Shown here: piece after piece, positions 6,881 through 15,093 of the stretch
Numbering within the stretch: the stretch's first letter is position 1
Layout of the letters: every line of letters starts with the position of its first letter
DNA from: SHZL01 sp963784425
GTDB taxonomy: Bacteria; Pseudomonadota; Gammaproteobacteria; Xanthomonadales; SZUA-36
Assembly (NCBI GenBank): GCA_963784425.1
Contig: CAWARM010000007.1
Span: 1 to 64,000, forward strand
DNA length: 64,000 bases
Reading direction: 5' to 3'
Translations under genes and position numbers: made by a program
Notes under the pieces: model-generated
Told to the model about the DNA's origin: nothing
The model's database searches: none
The model's input: only the letters and a program-made list of their open reading frames with translations

Positions 6881-7500
6881 GTCAGCCACACCACTGACTT
6901 TCGCAGGGTACCCCGTCGTAATCTCCATCCATCTCAGTGCCCGGGCAATTCCGAATAAAGAAGGTCGCCTCTTCACAGGAAGTCATGTTCGAGCAATGGG
7001 TACGCCCGTCGCAGTGAAATTTTGGAGGCTCCACCTCGGCCGGGCTCACCAGGGGCGATGTCGTAACGCTCGAGCGCAAGAAAAACTCATTCAGTCTTGG
7101 GTAAACAAACACCCCCAGCACGCCGACCAGGACAAGCACCGAAGCCGCCCTGCCAAGCCCCAATCGCGGGCCACCGCGACGGGTTTCGCGCTGACGCTGT
7201 TCGCCAGCCCTGGCGACATCCTCGGCGCACGGACGGCCTTGTGCATCGATCGATAGCTCAAACGTCACCAGTTGATTGACTTCGGGCGGGCGGTTCCTGT
7301 TGCGGAAAGCCCGAACGTGCACAAACACCTGCTTGGCCCCTGAACTCGGAGTGATGAAGCCATAGCCTTTGTCAGCATTCCAGTGGGTTATTTTGCCGTT
7401 GGTTCGCATCAGCGGGTTCTCAATGCCTGGCTGGCGGAGCATTTAACATAATGACGTTTCCGCAGAAACGCACATTAAAGTGGATTCGAGGATAGGGAAA
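6481..7500. repeat. Duplicated CSD-excalibur/DraG segment, copy 1
   Basis: Homologous to 11703-12745, including the block-A repeat upstream of the cold-shock gene. Copy 2 covers only the first half of the DraG gene. Confidence 0.8.
6882..7409 (-). CDS. Cold-shock domain, membrane and excalibur-domain protein
   Basis: 175 aa from the ATG at 7409. Residues 1-65 form a cold-shock domain (NGKITHWNADKGYGFITPSS…VFVHVRAF), normally a nucleic-acid binder. There is one membrane helix around SVLVLVGVLGVFVYPRL. The C-terminus is an excalibur calcium-binding domain (CSNMTSCEEATFFIRNCPG…DGDYDGVPCESQWC). The topology would put the cold-shock domain in the cytoplasm and excalibur outside. It sits directly before the DraG gene, and the pair is duplicated at 11.7-12.7 kb. 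Confidence 0.8.
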   Translation of the reverse strand: MRTNGKITHWNADKGYGFITPSSGAKQVFVHVRAFRNRNRPPEVNQLVTFELSIDAQGRPCAEDVARAGEQRQRETRRGGPRLGLGRAASVLVLVGVLGVFVYPRLNEFFLRSSVTTSPLVSPAEVEPPKFHCDGRTHCSNMTSCEEATFFIRNCPGTEMDGDYDGVPCESQWCG

Positions 7501-7522
7501 ATGTGCCTGGCCCTTTTGTTGT
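7455..7522 (+). repeat. Repeat blocks A and C joined directly, copy 3
   Basis: Hairpin CGTTTC-CGCA-GAAACG, then CACATTAAAGTGGATTCG and AGGATAG, running straight into GGGAAAATGTGCCTGGCCC and TTTTGTTG without block B. Its right edge abuts a fragment of an HNH-HIT gene. Confidence 0.8.
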
Positions 7523-7597
7523 TGATCAACGTCGTCAGCATCACAGGCTGGTAGCGGTGCGACATGCGCATCCGGTGCTGGATGAAACCGAGCGGGC
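7520..7597 (-). pseudogene. Fragment of an HNH-HIT nuclease gene
   Basis: About 20 codons read FIQHRMRMSHRYQPVMLTTL, nearly the same as the N-terminal segment of the intact HNH-HIT gene at 13871-14878 (HIYQPVMLTTL). It is cut on the right of the minus strand by block C. Only this scrap remains. Confidence 0.65.
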
Positions 7598-7638
7598 CAA
7601 GTCTTCGACCCAGGCCGCAATTACAGACACCGACTGGA

Positions 7639-7737
7639 TCAGTTTTGGGTGCAATTCAACACCCCGTACGACATGCCGTCATCGCGCAGGACATTGCAGT
7701 AGTTCCAGAGTTTTTGGACGATGTTGTTGGAATTCAT
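7639..7737 (-). pseudogene. hsdM: 5' remnant of a type I methyltransferase gene
   Basis: From an ATG at 7737 it reads MNS then NIVQKLWNYCNVLRDDGMSY and G, the characteristic N-terminus of HsdM. It then diverges to a stop at 7639. About 25 matching codons are left of a ~500-codon gene. A former type I restriction system probably stood here and was largely deleted. Confidence 0.7.
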
Positions 7738-8175
7738 AAAAGTAGATCGGGCCTGTTCTCAGCCAGCCATTGCTGCACATGTTGCAGCAGATCTTCGCCC
7801 GCCGCTATACACGCCTTCACACCGGCAATGTCCATATCATGGCCGGAGTAACTCACCGCATTTCGTTTTACTCTGAACGTATCCAAAAGCCGCATTCTGG
7901 GCGGGATCCAAGCCAACTGAAGCCACCAAAGATTGAATCATCGTGGCGTGATGGCCCAGGGAGGTGGAAGGACGATAGCCATGAGCCCACAATGCCAGCA
8001 TGCTGAGTTGCATGATGGCCCGGTAGCCCGCTTCCAAGCGGGTTTCGGCTGTGATCGTTTCCTGGCGAGCATCCTCAAGACTTCTGCATATAGCGTTTAA
8101 CTGCTTGCCAACCTGCTTGGCGTTGGTTTCATGCGGTTCAAGCTGCCTGGTCTTGAGTAAGTTTTCTAAACTCAT
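7734..8175 (-). pseudogene. HEPN-domain protein of an MNT/HEPN module, frameshifted
   Basis: Read in two frames. Residues from the ATG at 8175 give a helical domain (AGYRAIMQLSMLALWAHGYRP…TMIQSLVASVGLDP). After a frame change near 7898 the rest reads RMRLLDTFRVKRNAVSYSGHDMDIAGVKAC…LLQHVQQWLAENRPDLLL. The RNAVSY segment is the HEPN catalytic/AMPylation region. An extra C in a CCC run explains the shift. HEPN proteins are RNase toxins inhibited by a partner nucleotidyltransferase, which here is intact. The 5' end overlaps that gene. Confidence 0.7.
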
Positions 8176-8746
8176 TTTCGTCCCCTATTACGAATAATTT
8201 AGGCTCGGCCAGCAGACGTTCAGCGAAGCGTTCATGAGTCGCCAGGTCACTGGCAAACTGCTTTGCGCTCATCACCACAGGATTGATCTCTCTGCGCAAA
8301 CTTTCTTGCACCGAACCCAAGGCTTTAACCACATCGAGCAATTCCACCTCGCCCAGCACACAGATATCCAAATCGCTCTTGGCGTGTTGCTTGCCTGAAG
8401 CCATTGATCCAAACACAAAAGCGACGTCAATTCTGTCAGCGATTGGCTCCAGCGCTGTAGTCAGTTCTGAACCCAGGCCTACAGTCTTACGGAAAATGGA
8501 CGCCAGTTCTTCAAAAATGGAACAGGAACGATCTGCCTGGTACAGCACCTGATTTCCCTGGTGTTCACGAATCAGCAAACCGGCTTCAGCCATCGCCTTA
8601 AGCTCGCGGTGGAGCGAACCCGCAGAGATGCCGGTTAAGCGTTCAAGCTCCCTTACGTGAAAGCGCTCATCCGGGCGCAACAGCAGAAATGCCAGAACCT
8701 GGCGGCGGTAGGGGCTGAAAATGAAATCTATTGGTTGCTTGGCCAT
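8138..8746 (-). CDS. HTH-nucleotidyltransferase (MNT) antitoxin
   Basis: 203 aa from the ATG at 8746 (MAKQPIDFIFSPYRRQVLAF). The N-terminal winged helix is ArsR-like (LLLRPDERFHVRELERLTGI). It is followed by a minimal nucleotidyltransferase with FGSMASGKQHAKSDLDICVL (GS…DxD). In MNT/HEPN modules the MNT AMPylates and silences the HEPN toxin. It overlaps the HEPN gene by 38 bases. A clear inverted repeat lies just upstream. Confidence 0.8.
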   Translation of the reverse strand: MAKQPIDFIFSPYRRQVLAFLLLRPDERFHVRELERLTGISAGSLHRELKAMAEAGLLIREHQGNQVLYQADRSCSIFEELASIFRKTVGLGSELTTALEPIADRIDVAFVFGSMASGKQHAKSDLDICVLGEVELLDVVKALGSVQESLRREINPVVMSAKQFASDLATHERFAERLLAEPKLFVIGDENEFRKLTQDQAA

Positions 8747-8751
8747 AGTAA

Positions 8752-8793
8752 ATGTTCTCATTATCGCTACGATTGTAGTTATTTTGAGAACAT
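8752..8793. promoter_or_regulatory. Operator of the MNT/HEPN operon
   Basis: ATGTTCTCA (8752-8760) and TGAGAACAT (8785-8793) are perfect 9-bp inverted arms 24 bases apart, six bases upstream of the MNT start. The HTH domain of MNT is the likely ligand. Confidence 0.65.
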
Positions 8794-9049
8794 TTGCAAG
8801 CCTAGATTCCCATTGACGATCGACTACACACTGTTCGCACCATCGCGCTGCACCCTGGCTATGCGCCCCGCACATCAGCGGCACGATCGATCAAACGAGG
8901 GCACACGGCCCCAATCGGGCAGCCGCTACAGTCAGGGGCAGTGGGACGACACCAAATGCGACCAACGCACCCCAATGTCGACTCGCTGCTGCTCGCTCGA
9001 GCAAAGACGCTCAAGACTTTGCGCAATTAGGAAGAAGTGCATTGGATCA

Positions 9050-9094
9050 GTTCCTGTGGAAACGCACATTAAAAGAGTTTCGAGGATAGCGGGA
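9050..9094 (+). repeat. Repeat block A, copy 4 (degenerate)
   Basis: TTCC-TGT-GGAA then ACGCACATTAAAAGAGTTTCG and AGGATAGCG. The stem is reduced to four pairs. Block B follows at 9126-9206 and block C at 9217-9243. Confidence 0.7.
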
Positions 9095-9125
9095 CGCTTC
9101 GGGCTCCTATTCGCTGGACTTAATT

Positions 9126-9206
9126 CATATTGAGCGCAGAGATTACATTCTTCCGGTCATTCCGGATCGCAGTCAGGAGCGCAGCAGCAGCGCCAACTGG
9201 CGTGAG
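9126..9206 (+). repeat. Repeat block B, copy 3
   Basis: Runs from CATATTGAGCGCAGAG to CGCCAACTGGCGTGAGG. Very close to copy 1 and to the first 60 bases of copy 2. Confidence 0.75.
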
Positions 9207-9216
9207 GTAAGAAGTG

Positions 9217-9243
9217 GGAAAATGTATCCGGCCCTTTTATTGC
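9217..9243 (+). repeat. Repeat block C, copy 4
   Basis: GGAAAATGTATCCGGCCC followed by TTTTATTGC. The sequence to its right leads into the IS1111-type element. Confidence 0.7.
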
Positions 9244-9400
9244 TTCCTGATCTCAACGGCGTTCGGACACCTGGCGAAGGTATTATCTCCCTTCCAACTG
9301 CTTCGCAGTCCTCGCGGAGAGGATCTGCATTTGCCGTATGGCAATGGCGTTGAGGCGCCTGATGCGGTCACTCTGCGGCAGCGCCATATGGATGATGAGA

Positions 9401-9480
9401 TGAACACCTCTTGTATTTACCGGCGTCGCAATGCGCCATTATTGAGTTTCGTATCTTCAATAACCAACAAGAGGTGTTCA
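9401..9480. promoter_or_regulatory. 14-bp inverted repeat in the transposase leader
   Basis: TGAACACCTCTTGT (9401-9414) and ACAAGAGGTGTTCA (9467-9480) are perfect complements 52 bases apart, the second ending one base before the transposase ATG. It would fold into a hairpin covering the start region. It may control transposase translation or belong to the element's non-coding end. Confidence 0.6.
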
Positions 9481-9481
9481 C

Positions 9482-10494
9482 ATGAAAGTTACACTAATCG
9501 GGATCGATTTGGCAAAAAATATTTTTCAGGTATGTGGCGTTAACCAGGCGGGTAAGCGGGTTTTTAACCGTCAGGTGCGACAAGCCACGCTGCTGGAGTT
9601 ACTGGTCCAGCACCGGATGCGGCGCTGGCAATGGAGGCGTGTAGCGGATCGAACTACTGGGGCAGGGAACTTCAGCAACGTGGTTTCCAGGTGAAGCTAA
9701 TTCCACCGCAGCACGTCAAGCCCTTTGTCAAAGGCAACAAGAATGATCGCAATGATGCCTTTGCCATTACCGAAGCCGCCAGGCGACCGAACCTGAGATG
9801 TGTTGAACCCAGGATGCTGGTGCAGACGGATATGATCCAGGTGCACCGGGTGCTGGACCGGATGATTCGCCAGCGCACTGCACTGATCAACCAGATCCGC
9901 GGATTCCTGAATGAATACGGGGTTGTGGTCAGCCGGGGCAAGGAAAAGTTGTTAGCGGTGCTGCCCGATCTGCTCGAGGATGCACACAATGGGTTAACGC
10001 CAGCCAGTCGGGCTTTGTATCAGTCCATGTATGACGACTGGCGACAGATGAATGCAGCGATTGAGCGGGTTGAGAAAGTACTCAAGGGTCAGGCCAGAGC
10101 CGATGAGGCGGCACAGCGGCTCATGCAAATGAAAGGAGTGGCGGAAAAGATTGCAACAGCAACGATTGCCTGTGCCGGCAATGGCACAAGCTATCGAAGT
10201 GGGCGGCACTTTGCCGCGAACCTGGGGCTGGTCCCCAAAGAGCACTCCAGTGGCGGTAAACAGAGCCTGGGTGGCATCACTAAGCGGGGCAACCGCTACC
10301 TGCGGCGGTTACTGGTGCAGGGCGCCTGGTCAGTCATCCGTAATGTCGACCACAGTGATGACCGCATGTCCCGCTGGGCCAAGCAGTTGATAGAGCGACG
10401 TGGTAAGCACAGGGCAGTGGTTGCGGTGGCCAACAAAATGGCCAGGATCATGTGGTCGATGTTGTACCACCAGACCGAGTTCAGGGCGAACTGA
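9482..10494 (+). mobile_element. IS110/IS1111-family transposase, frameshifted
   Basis: DEDD-type transposase. The N-terminal part reads MKVTLIGIDLAKNIFQVCGV (first catalytic Asp). A second frame from about 9615 reads MEACSGSNYWGRELQQRGF, GNKNDRNDAFAITEAARRP (DEDD residues), ending in the IS110-type C-terminal domain (LGLVPKEHSSGGKQSLGGI and the conserved Ser-rich region). One C missing in the CACCGG run near 9614 splits the gene. Restoring it gives LVQHPDAALAMEAC. Elements of this group excise as circles and are guided by a bridge/seek RNA from a non-coding end. The element's exact ends are not visible to me. Confidence 0.85.
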
Positions 10495-10680
10495 TGCAAA
10501 GCTAAGTAAGGCACCACCCGGTCGACACAGTGGCAAGGAGCATACCCGAAAGTGCGGCAACTATAGTGAAGTAACAGGTCAAACCGGCCCCGGCGAACGC
10601 TGACGAGTACATGGGTGTAACAACCCGCACGGACGATTAGCTACCGGGGCGCGGCTCTCATTTAGGCCAGAGCCCAAATA
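10495..10680. other. Probable non-coding right end of the IS1111-type element
   Basis: About 185 bases without a credible ORF follow the transposase. In IS1111-group elements the guide (seek/bridge) RNA is encoded between the transposase stop and the right end. This stretch is the natural place to look, but I did not fold it and the boundary is unknown. Confidence 0.3.
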
Positions 10681-10743
10681 CATGGCTCAACTCATAGGCC
10701 GGATATACGTACGCAGTTTTACCTTTGTTACTGAAAAAAGTTG

Positions 10744-11508
10744 TCACAAAAGGCTTGCGAACAGTGAGGTGTACATATGGATGAACTCGGCATTCATGTT
10801 CTCGAGGTTTGCGAGGACCAGGAGTTGCTCCAATGCGGCGTGGTCCCGCATGTTGCCGTCTTTGCCGGGGTTGACCTTGCGCCATTCGCTCGCGGTCAGC
10901 CCGAAGAGGGCAACGTTCAAGAGGTCGGCTTCGTTAGCGTAGGTAAAGACAATTTGTTTCGCGGTGACTTCCGCCGGGATGAGGTGGGTCTGGATAGCGT
11001 CAGTGTGCAGACGATAGTTGATCTTAGCCAGGGTTCGGTTAAGGCTCCAGGCGAGCGAGAGGCGGCGGTTTTCGTCCTCCTTGAGCCGCTGGAACTCCTT
11101 GATCAGGTAGAGCTTAAATTCGACCGACACCCAGGAAGCAAATTCGAAGGCCACATCGGTGTGAGCGTAGGTGCCGCCGTAGCGTCCGGACCTGGATACG
11201 ATCCCGATTGCGGTGGTTTTCTCAATCCACTGTTTCGGCGTGAGGGTGAAGCTGTTCAAACCGGCTTGCTTTTTAATCCCGTCGAATTCGACGGGTTTAA
11301 AATCGGCGTTGTGAAGCTGCTCCCAGATGCCGAGAAGCTCCAGGGTGTTGCGGTTGCGCAACCAGCTACGGATGATGTCGTCGGTGTGCTCCGGGTTCCT
11401 CCACTTGGCGATGTCAGTCAGGGATATGTAGTCCTCGTCGTTCCGTTGAATGACGGTGATTTCCGTGCCCCGAACGGTAATTTTGGCTTCGGTAGTGTGC
11501 TTCCTCAT
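10744..11508 (-). CDS. KilA-N domain protein, C-terminally truncated
   Basis: 254 aa from the ATG at 11508 (MRKHTTEAKITVRGTEITVI). The KilA-N domain covers DYISLTDIAKWRNPEHTDDI, IRSWLRNRNTLELLGIWEQL and GRYGGTYAHTDVAFEFASWV. KilA-N is a phage-derived DNA-binding domain. The usual C-terminus (…NAEFIRxGL…) is cut after NAEFIH and replaced by an unrelated MYTSLFASLL, so the last ~25 residues are missing. Its function in the host is unknown. Confidence 0.8.
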   Translation of the reverse strand: MRKHTTEAKITVRGTEITVIQRNDEDYISLTDIAKWRNPEHTDDIIRSWLRNRNTLELLGIWEQLHNADFKPVEFDGIKKQAGLNSFTLTPKQWIEKTTAIGIVSRSGRYGGTYAHTDVAFEFASWVSVEFKLYLIKEFQRLKEDENRRLSLAWSLNRTLAKINYRLHTDAIQTHLIPAEVTAKQIVFTYANEADLLNVALFGLTASEWRKVNPGKDGNMRDHAALEQLLVLANLENMNAEFIHMYTSLFASLL

Positions 11509-11620
11509 CCCCCTTCCTTCCGCTTGAGCTTGTCGGATTGCGCTCCCAGTTTGTGCCAACCCCTGATCGCCCAGAAGTCGAAAACCACCCGAATCAATGT
11601 AGGAAAATACCGAGACAGGA

Positions 11621-11663
11621 CGTTCCCGAGGGAACGCACATTAAAGTAGATTCGAGGATAGCG
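11621..11663 (+). repeat. Repeat block A, copy 5
   Basis: CGTTCCC-GA-GGGAACG hairpin followed by CACATTAAAGTAGATTCG and AGGATAGCG. No blocks B or C follow. It lies about 40 bases from the truncation point of the second DraG copy. Confidence 0.8.
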
Positions 11664-11685
11664 ACGATCGTGCGCGAAACCGGAG

Positions 11686-12096
11686 TTAAACTGAGCCCAG
11701 CCAGATGCACCCGTTGCCGGCGCTGCCCGGATCGTCAGACCCCGCAAAGGGGTTCCCGTCCCGCTGGTAGCGCCGCAGGGCGGAGGCCACGGTGTTGCCA
11801 ATGTCGAAACAGACCCCGTTGCTGCTCAGGTAGCCGCTGTCGGCCCATCGGCAGTAGCGATTCATTTGATCGTGGGCATCAAAACGGCCTCGCTCGATCA
11901 GGCTGGTCGCGAGGCAAAGCGCCATCGAAGTGTCATCGGTCCACTGCCCGGGCAAAAGTCCAAAAGGGCCTCCGCCGACCATGTCCGTCAGCGGCTCGAA
12001 AGTTCCCGGCGGGCGAAACTCCAGCGTCGTACCCACGGCGTCACCGACTGCAAGCCCAAGCAGGCATCCGCGAAATCGCTCATACACTGCCGGCAC
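11686..12096 (-). pseudogene. N-terminal half of ADP-ribosylglycohydrolase, second copy
   Basis: The protein matches the gene at 5965-6880 closely from RFRGCLLGLAVGDAVGTTLE to DDPGSAGNGCI, then ends WLGSV and a stop. It keeps the first metal-binding motif (WTDDTSM) but lacks the second (GEDADTT), so it cannot be active. The break coincides with a nearby block-A repeat. Confidence 0.8.
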
Positions 12097-12097
12097 C

Positions 12098-12656
12098 TCA
12101 ACCACACCACTGGCTTTCGCACGGCACCCCATCCGCATCTCCATCCATTTTTGCTCCCGGGCAGCTGCGAATGAAGAAGGTGGCTTCCTCACAGGAAGTC
12201 ATTTCCGAGCAAGACGTACGACCGTCGCATCGAAACGTTGGTGGCGTTTCCTGAAAAGGACTTAGTACGGGCGCCGTGGTGATGTTTGTACGCAATAGAT
12301 ACTCATGGATCCTGGGGTAGACAAACCCGCCCAGGATGCCCAGTGCAACAAGATAACTAACTGCCTTTCCCAAGACCGAACGCTGGCGGCTACGGCGGGG
12401 TTTACGTTGGCGCAAGCCTGCGCGGCGGGGTTCCTGCTGAAGAACTTCGCCCAGCCCTGGCTACACCCTCCGCGCACGGACGGCCTTGTGTATCGCTCGA
12501 TAGCTCAAACGTCACCAATTGATTGAGTTCGGGCGGGCGGTTGCTGTTGCGGAAAGCCCGAACGTGCACAAACACCTGCTTGGCCCCTGTACTTGGGGTG
12601 ATGAAGCCATAGCCTCTGTCGGCATTCCAGTGGGTAATTTTTCCGTTGGTTCGCAT
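12098..12656 (-). pseudogene. CSD-membrane-excalibur protein, second copy, frameshifted
   Basis: Paralogue of 6882-7409. The first frame, from the ATG at 12656, carries the cold-shock domain (NGKITHWNADRGYGFITPST). From about 12415 another frame carries the membrane helix (YLVALGILGGFVYPRI) and the excalibur domain (CSEMTSCEEATFFIRSCPG). The shift lies in the variable linker near 12425. Confidence 0.75.
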
Positions 12657-12701
12657 CAGAGTGGTTCTCAATCCGACTTCCAGCTGCTATTTAACATAAG
12701 C

Positions 12702-12744
12702 GCGTTTCTGCGGAAACGCACATTAAAGTAGATTCGAGGATAGG
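12702..12744 (+). repeat. Repeat block A, copy 6
   Basis: GCGTTTC-TGCG-GAAACGC hairpin with a T-A pair where copies 1, 2 and 5 have C-G, followed by ACATTAAAGTAGATTCG and AGGATAG. It lies 46 bases upstream of the second cold-shock gene. Sequence 12745-12872 holds nothing I recognise. Confidence 0.8.
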
Positions 12745-12872
12745 GGGCACTTCCGGCGAAGGTCGGCTGACGACTTTTGGGAGCAAATTGTATCCGACGC
12801 AAAATACCAGGGTGTGACTCCCGCCATCATGGATGCCGGGCTGGGCCTCGCTTTGCCAAAGCCACACACCGC

Positions 12873-13852
12873 TCATATTCGACTATCCGCTTTGTGGCCT
12901 TTGGGGTCGTAGCAGACACATCGCTGTGCATCTTCGGAGTATCCACAAAAGAGGGTGGCTTCCCAAGCTTCGCGTGCAGGATCAACCACAGTGATTGGGC
13001 CGCTTTCCGGTGTTTGAACCGATCCAGGGGAAGGCGATGAAACTGCCGAAGGCGCTGCCACCTTTGACTGGGGATGGAAAATGGACGTTAGATTGCTGAC
13101 GATAAACGGGCTCGCCAATCAACACAAGTGCGACAACCAGAACAACAAGACCACCTTTTGCCCATAGCACCAACGTTCGCACATCTCGCACAGCTCCAAA
13201 GATGCCATCCACCATACTTGATGCCTGACCGAATCGCTGTGCAAGCCCCTGCACGTGTGCGACTTCAGTTGCAACACCGGGTGTGTACCGAGGTGGCTTC
13301 AATCACCCCTACCAGTCGTTGAATTTCGTGCGATGGAATCAGGTCGCTGGTCTTAGCCGAAATGAAGGGCAGCAGGCCACTCAGCTTCATCACGTTTTCG
13401 GGCATGCTGGTTTTGAACTGGGCATCACCAACAAAAACCACGATGGAAAAAAGCGCAGTCTGGTTGAGCCCCAGCAATTCCTGCAACACCTTCACATGCA
13501 GGAAGTTCTGTCGTAAGGGATTCTGAAAGGATACTTTCCCTTTCGGGAAACGCTGTGTCCAACTAGCCTCGTGCTCAGAGCCAAAAATCCAGCCCGACAT
13601 ATTCTTGGTTTCAATGACAAAAACACCACGGGTGGAAAGTACAAGGTGATCAATCTGGGTGGTGCCAGCGTTCGCAGGTAAGGTGACATCGTGCAACACC
13701 GTGTAGCGATGTGGCGATAGTCCTTCGTCCAGTTCGCGCGCGACCCGCTTTTCGCCGTGTTTACCTTTTAGCCTGGGCAGCAGGGACTTGAGGAATGCAG
13801 AGAGCAGGCCGAACAACAATAGTGTTGTGATCAATGCGGGCAAGCTTTGCAT
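12873..13852 (-). pseudogene. NERD-domain membrane nuclease-like protein, frameshifted
   Basis: From the ATG at 13852 (MQSLPALITTLLLFGLLSAF) there is a membrane helix, then a NERD domain: GKHGEKRVARELDEGL, TQIDHLVLSTRGVFVIETKN with the Asp and Glu-x-Lys nuclease-type residues. After IEAT the frame changes near 13285 to one with a second membrane helix (LVVLVVALVLIGEPVY). It changes again near 13060 to a Cys-containing end (FCGYSEDAQRCVCYDPKGHK). NERD is predicted to be DNA-acting. It starts about 18 bases after the HNH-HIT stop, so the two probably form an operon. Confidence 0.7.
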
Positions 13853-13870
13853 AGCATGCAGCTCCAAAGT

Positions 13871-14878
13871 TCAGTAAGACTGCATCCCCGGAACCACGCC
13901 TCGGACTCCGCCACGAGGATTCACCACGTCGTTCTTGCGTCGCGGGATCAGATAAATATGGCTGTGCATGATGGTCTGGCCGGCTGCAGCGCCTGCGTTG
14001 ACACCCACATTGAAGCCGAGCACTTCCTTCTCTTCATCCATGATCTTTTCTTTCAACTGCTTGATCAGCAGATTGCACTGGGCCAACTCGCCCTGGGACA
14101 GTTCAAACCACGAGGGTTCGTGTCGTTTGGGGATGATGAGCGAATGGCCGGCGGTGACCGGAAACTTGTCGGGTATGACGTAGGCCAGTTCGGCCTCCAG
14201 ACTGACGGGCCGATCGTCAGGAATCGTACAGAACAGGCAGCCCGATTCACGCACCTCGTGCAAGCACTGGTTTCCGCGGAAATCGGTATTGTCCTTGTTA
14301 CCATTCCGGGCATTGCACCGGTAACACAAGGCCTGCAAGTTATTCAACTCGTCGCCGCCACCAAGGCTGCGGGGGTGGATGTGATCAACTTCCAGCGCCA
14401 GTTCCGCCGCCGACACTCCGCACAGCTCACACCGGTAGCGCGCACGCTTCATGACTTCGTAGATGGGAGTTCCGCTGATATAGCCACGCGCCATGCGCCG
14501 GTGTTGGTAGACCTGTTGCCCACGCGCATCGAGATAGCTCTCGTACTTTTCCTGGCAGGCTGCCAACAACTCCTCGCGCTGCTCGGGCGTGAGATACGAA
14601 TAGCCATTTAACTGGTAGGCAATAATGTCATTCCGCTCGCCCCGGATGGCCGTGACAATGCCGTGATTCTGGCCCAGCACGCGCCCGGGCATTTCCTTGG
14701 TGATTTTGGAGTAATACTCAATCAGCGCCTGGTCGCGCTGCGCAAACTGGCTGGCAAGCTCCACCACCGAAGCAGTGCCACCGCCCTTGATCAAAGTCGT
14801 CAGCATCACAGGCTGGTAGATGTGCGACATCCGCATCCGGTGTTGGATGAAATCGAGCAGGTCGGAGTAGATCGACAT
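13871..14878 (-). CDS. HNH endonuclease fused to HIT domain
   Basis: 335 aa from the ATG at 14878 (MSIYSDLLDFIQHRMRMSHI). An N-terminal helical region is followed by an HNH zinc nuclease: YRCELCGVSAAELALEVDHI, then NNLQALCYRCNARNGNKD (CxxC…DH…N…CxxC). The C-terminal HIT domain begins GCLFCTIPDD and contains GFNVGVNAGAAAGQTIMHSH. The last His of the HxHxH triad is replaced by Tyr (HSHIY). HIT domains hydrolyse or transfer nucleotides. A fusion to a nuclease suggests nucleic-acid end processing or defence. The gene is intact and followed by the NERD gene. Confidence 0.8.
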   Translation of the reverse strand: MSIYSDLLDFIQHRMRMSHIYQPVMLTTLIKGGGTASVVELASQFAQRDQALIEYYSKITKEMPGRVLGQNHGIVTAIRGERNDIIAYQLNGYSYLTPEQREELLAACQEKYESYLDARGQQVYQHRRMARGYISGTPIYEVMKRARYRCELCGVSAAELALEVDHIHPRSLGGGDELNNLQALCYRCNARNGNKDNTDFRGNQCLHEVRESGCLFCTIPDDRPVSLEAELAYVIPDKFPVTAGHSLIIPKRHEPSWFELSQGELAQCNLLIKQLKEKIMDEEKEVLGFNVGVNAGAAAGQTIMHSHIYLIPRRKNDVVNPRGGVRGVVPGMQSY

Positions 14879-15093
14879 GGCGGGTATCGTGCCACGGTCA
14901 AATCCAATAGAAAAGCCGGAATGCTTCAGTCGACCCACTCGATCAAAAGAGAAATTAGCTGCTCGGGCCAGAGCAATTAATCACTTGCAATATCCAGTCG
15001 GCTCTTTTTGGTCCTTCGCGCTAACTCGGCTGTTTGCCTGATAGATGAGTCAAGAACCACTCGGATAAATTTTCTTTTTGTTAGAATCGCGGA

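Larger units (their letters stand above)
11703..12745. repeat. Duplicated CSD-excalibur/DraG segment, copy 2
   Basis: Homologous to 6481-7500, including block A upstream of the cold-shock gene, but more diverged in the linker region of the membrane protein. Confidence 0.8.

Noticed and set aside
8885..9049. Possible gene upstream of the MNT/HEPN module
   Set aside because: Frames crossing it are short, lack motifs and overlap the operator and repeat. Nothing to support a gene.
9600..9640. Programmed frameshift in the IS transposase
   Set aside because: IS110/IS1111 transposases are made from a single frame. There is no slippery heptamer here, and one missing C explains the break.
3600..12750. 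Integron cassette array with attC sites
   Set aside because: Modules between repeats and a common gene orientation suggested it, but no integrase is present. The repeats lack the paired GTTRRRY and RYYYAAC core sites of attC in consistent positions. The only ATTTAAC near a repeat (7441) belongs to the duplicated cold-shock leader.
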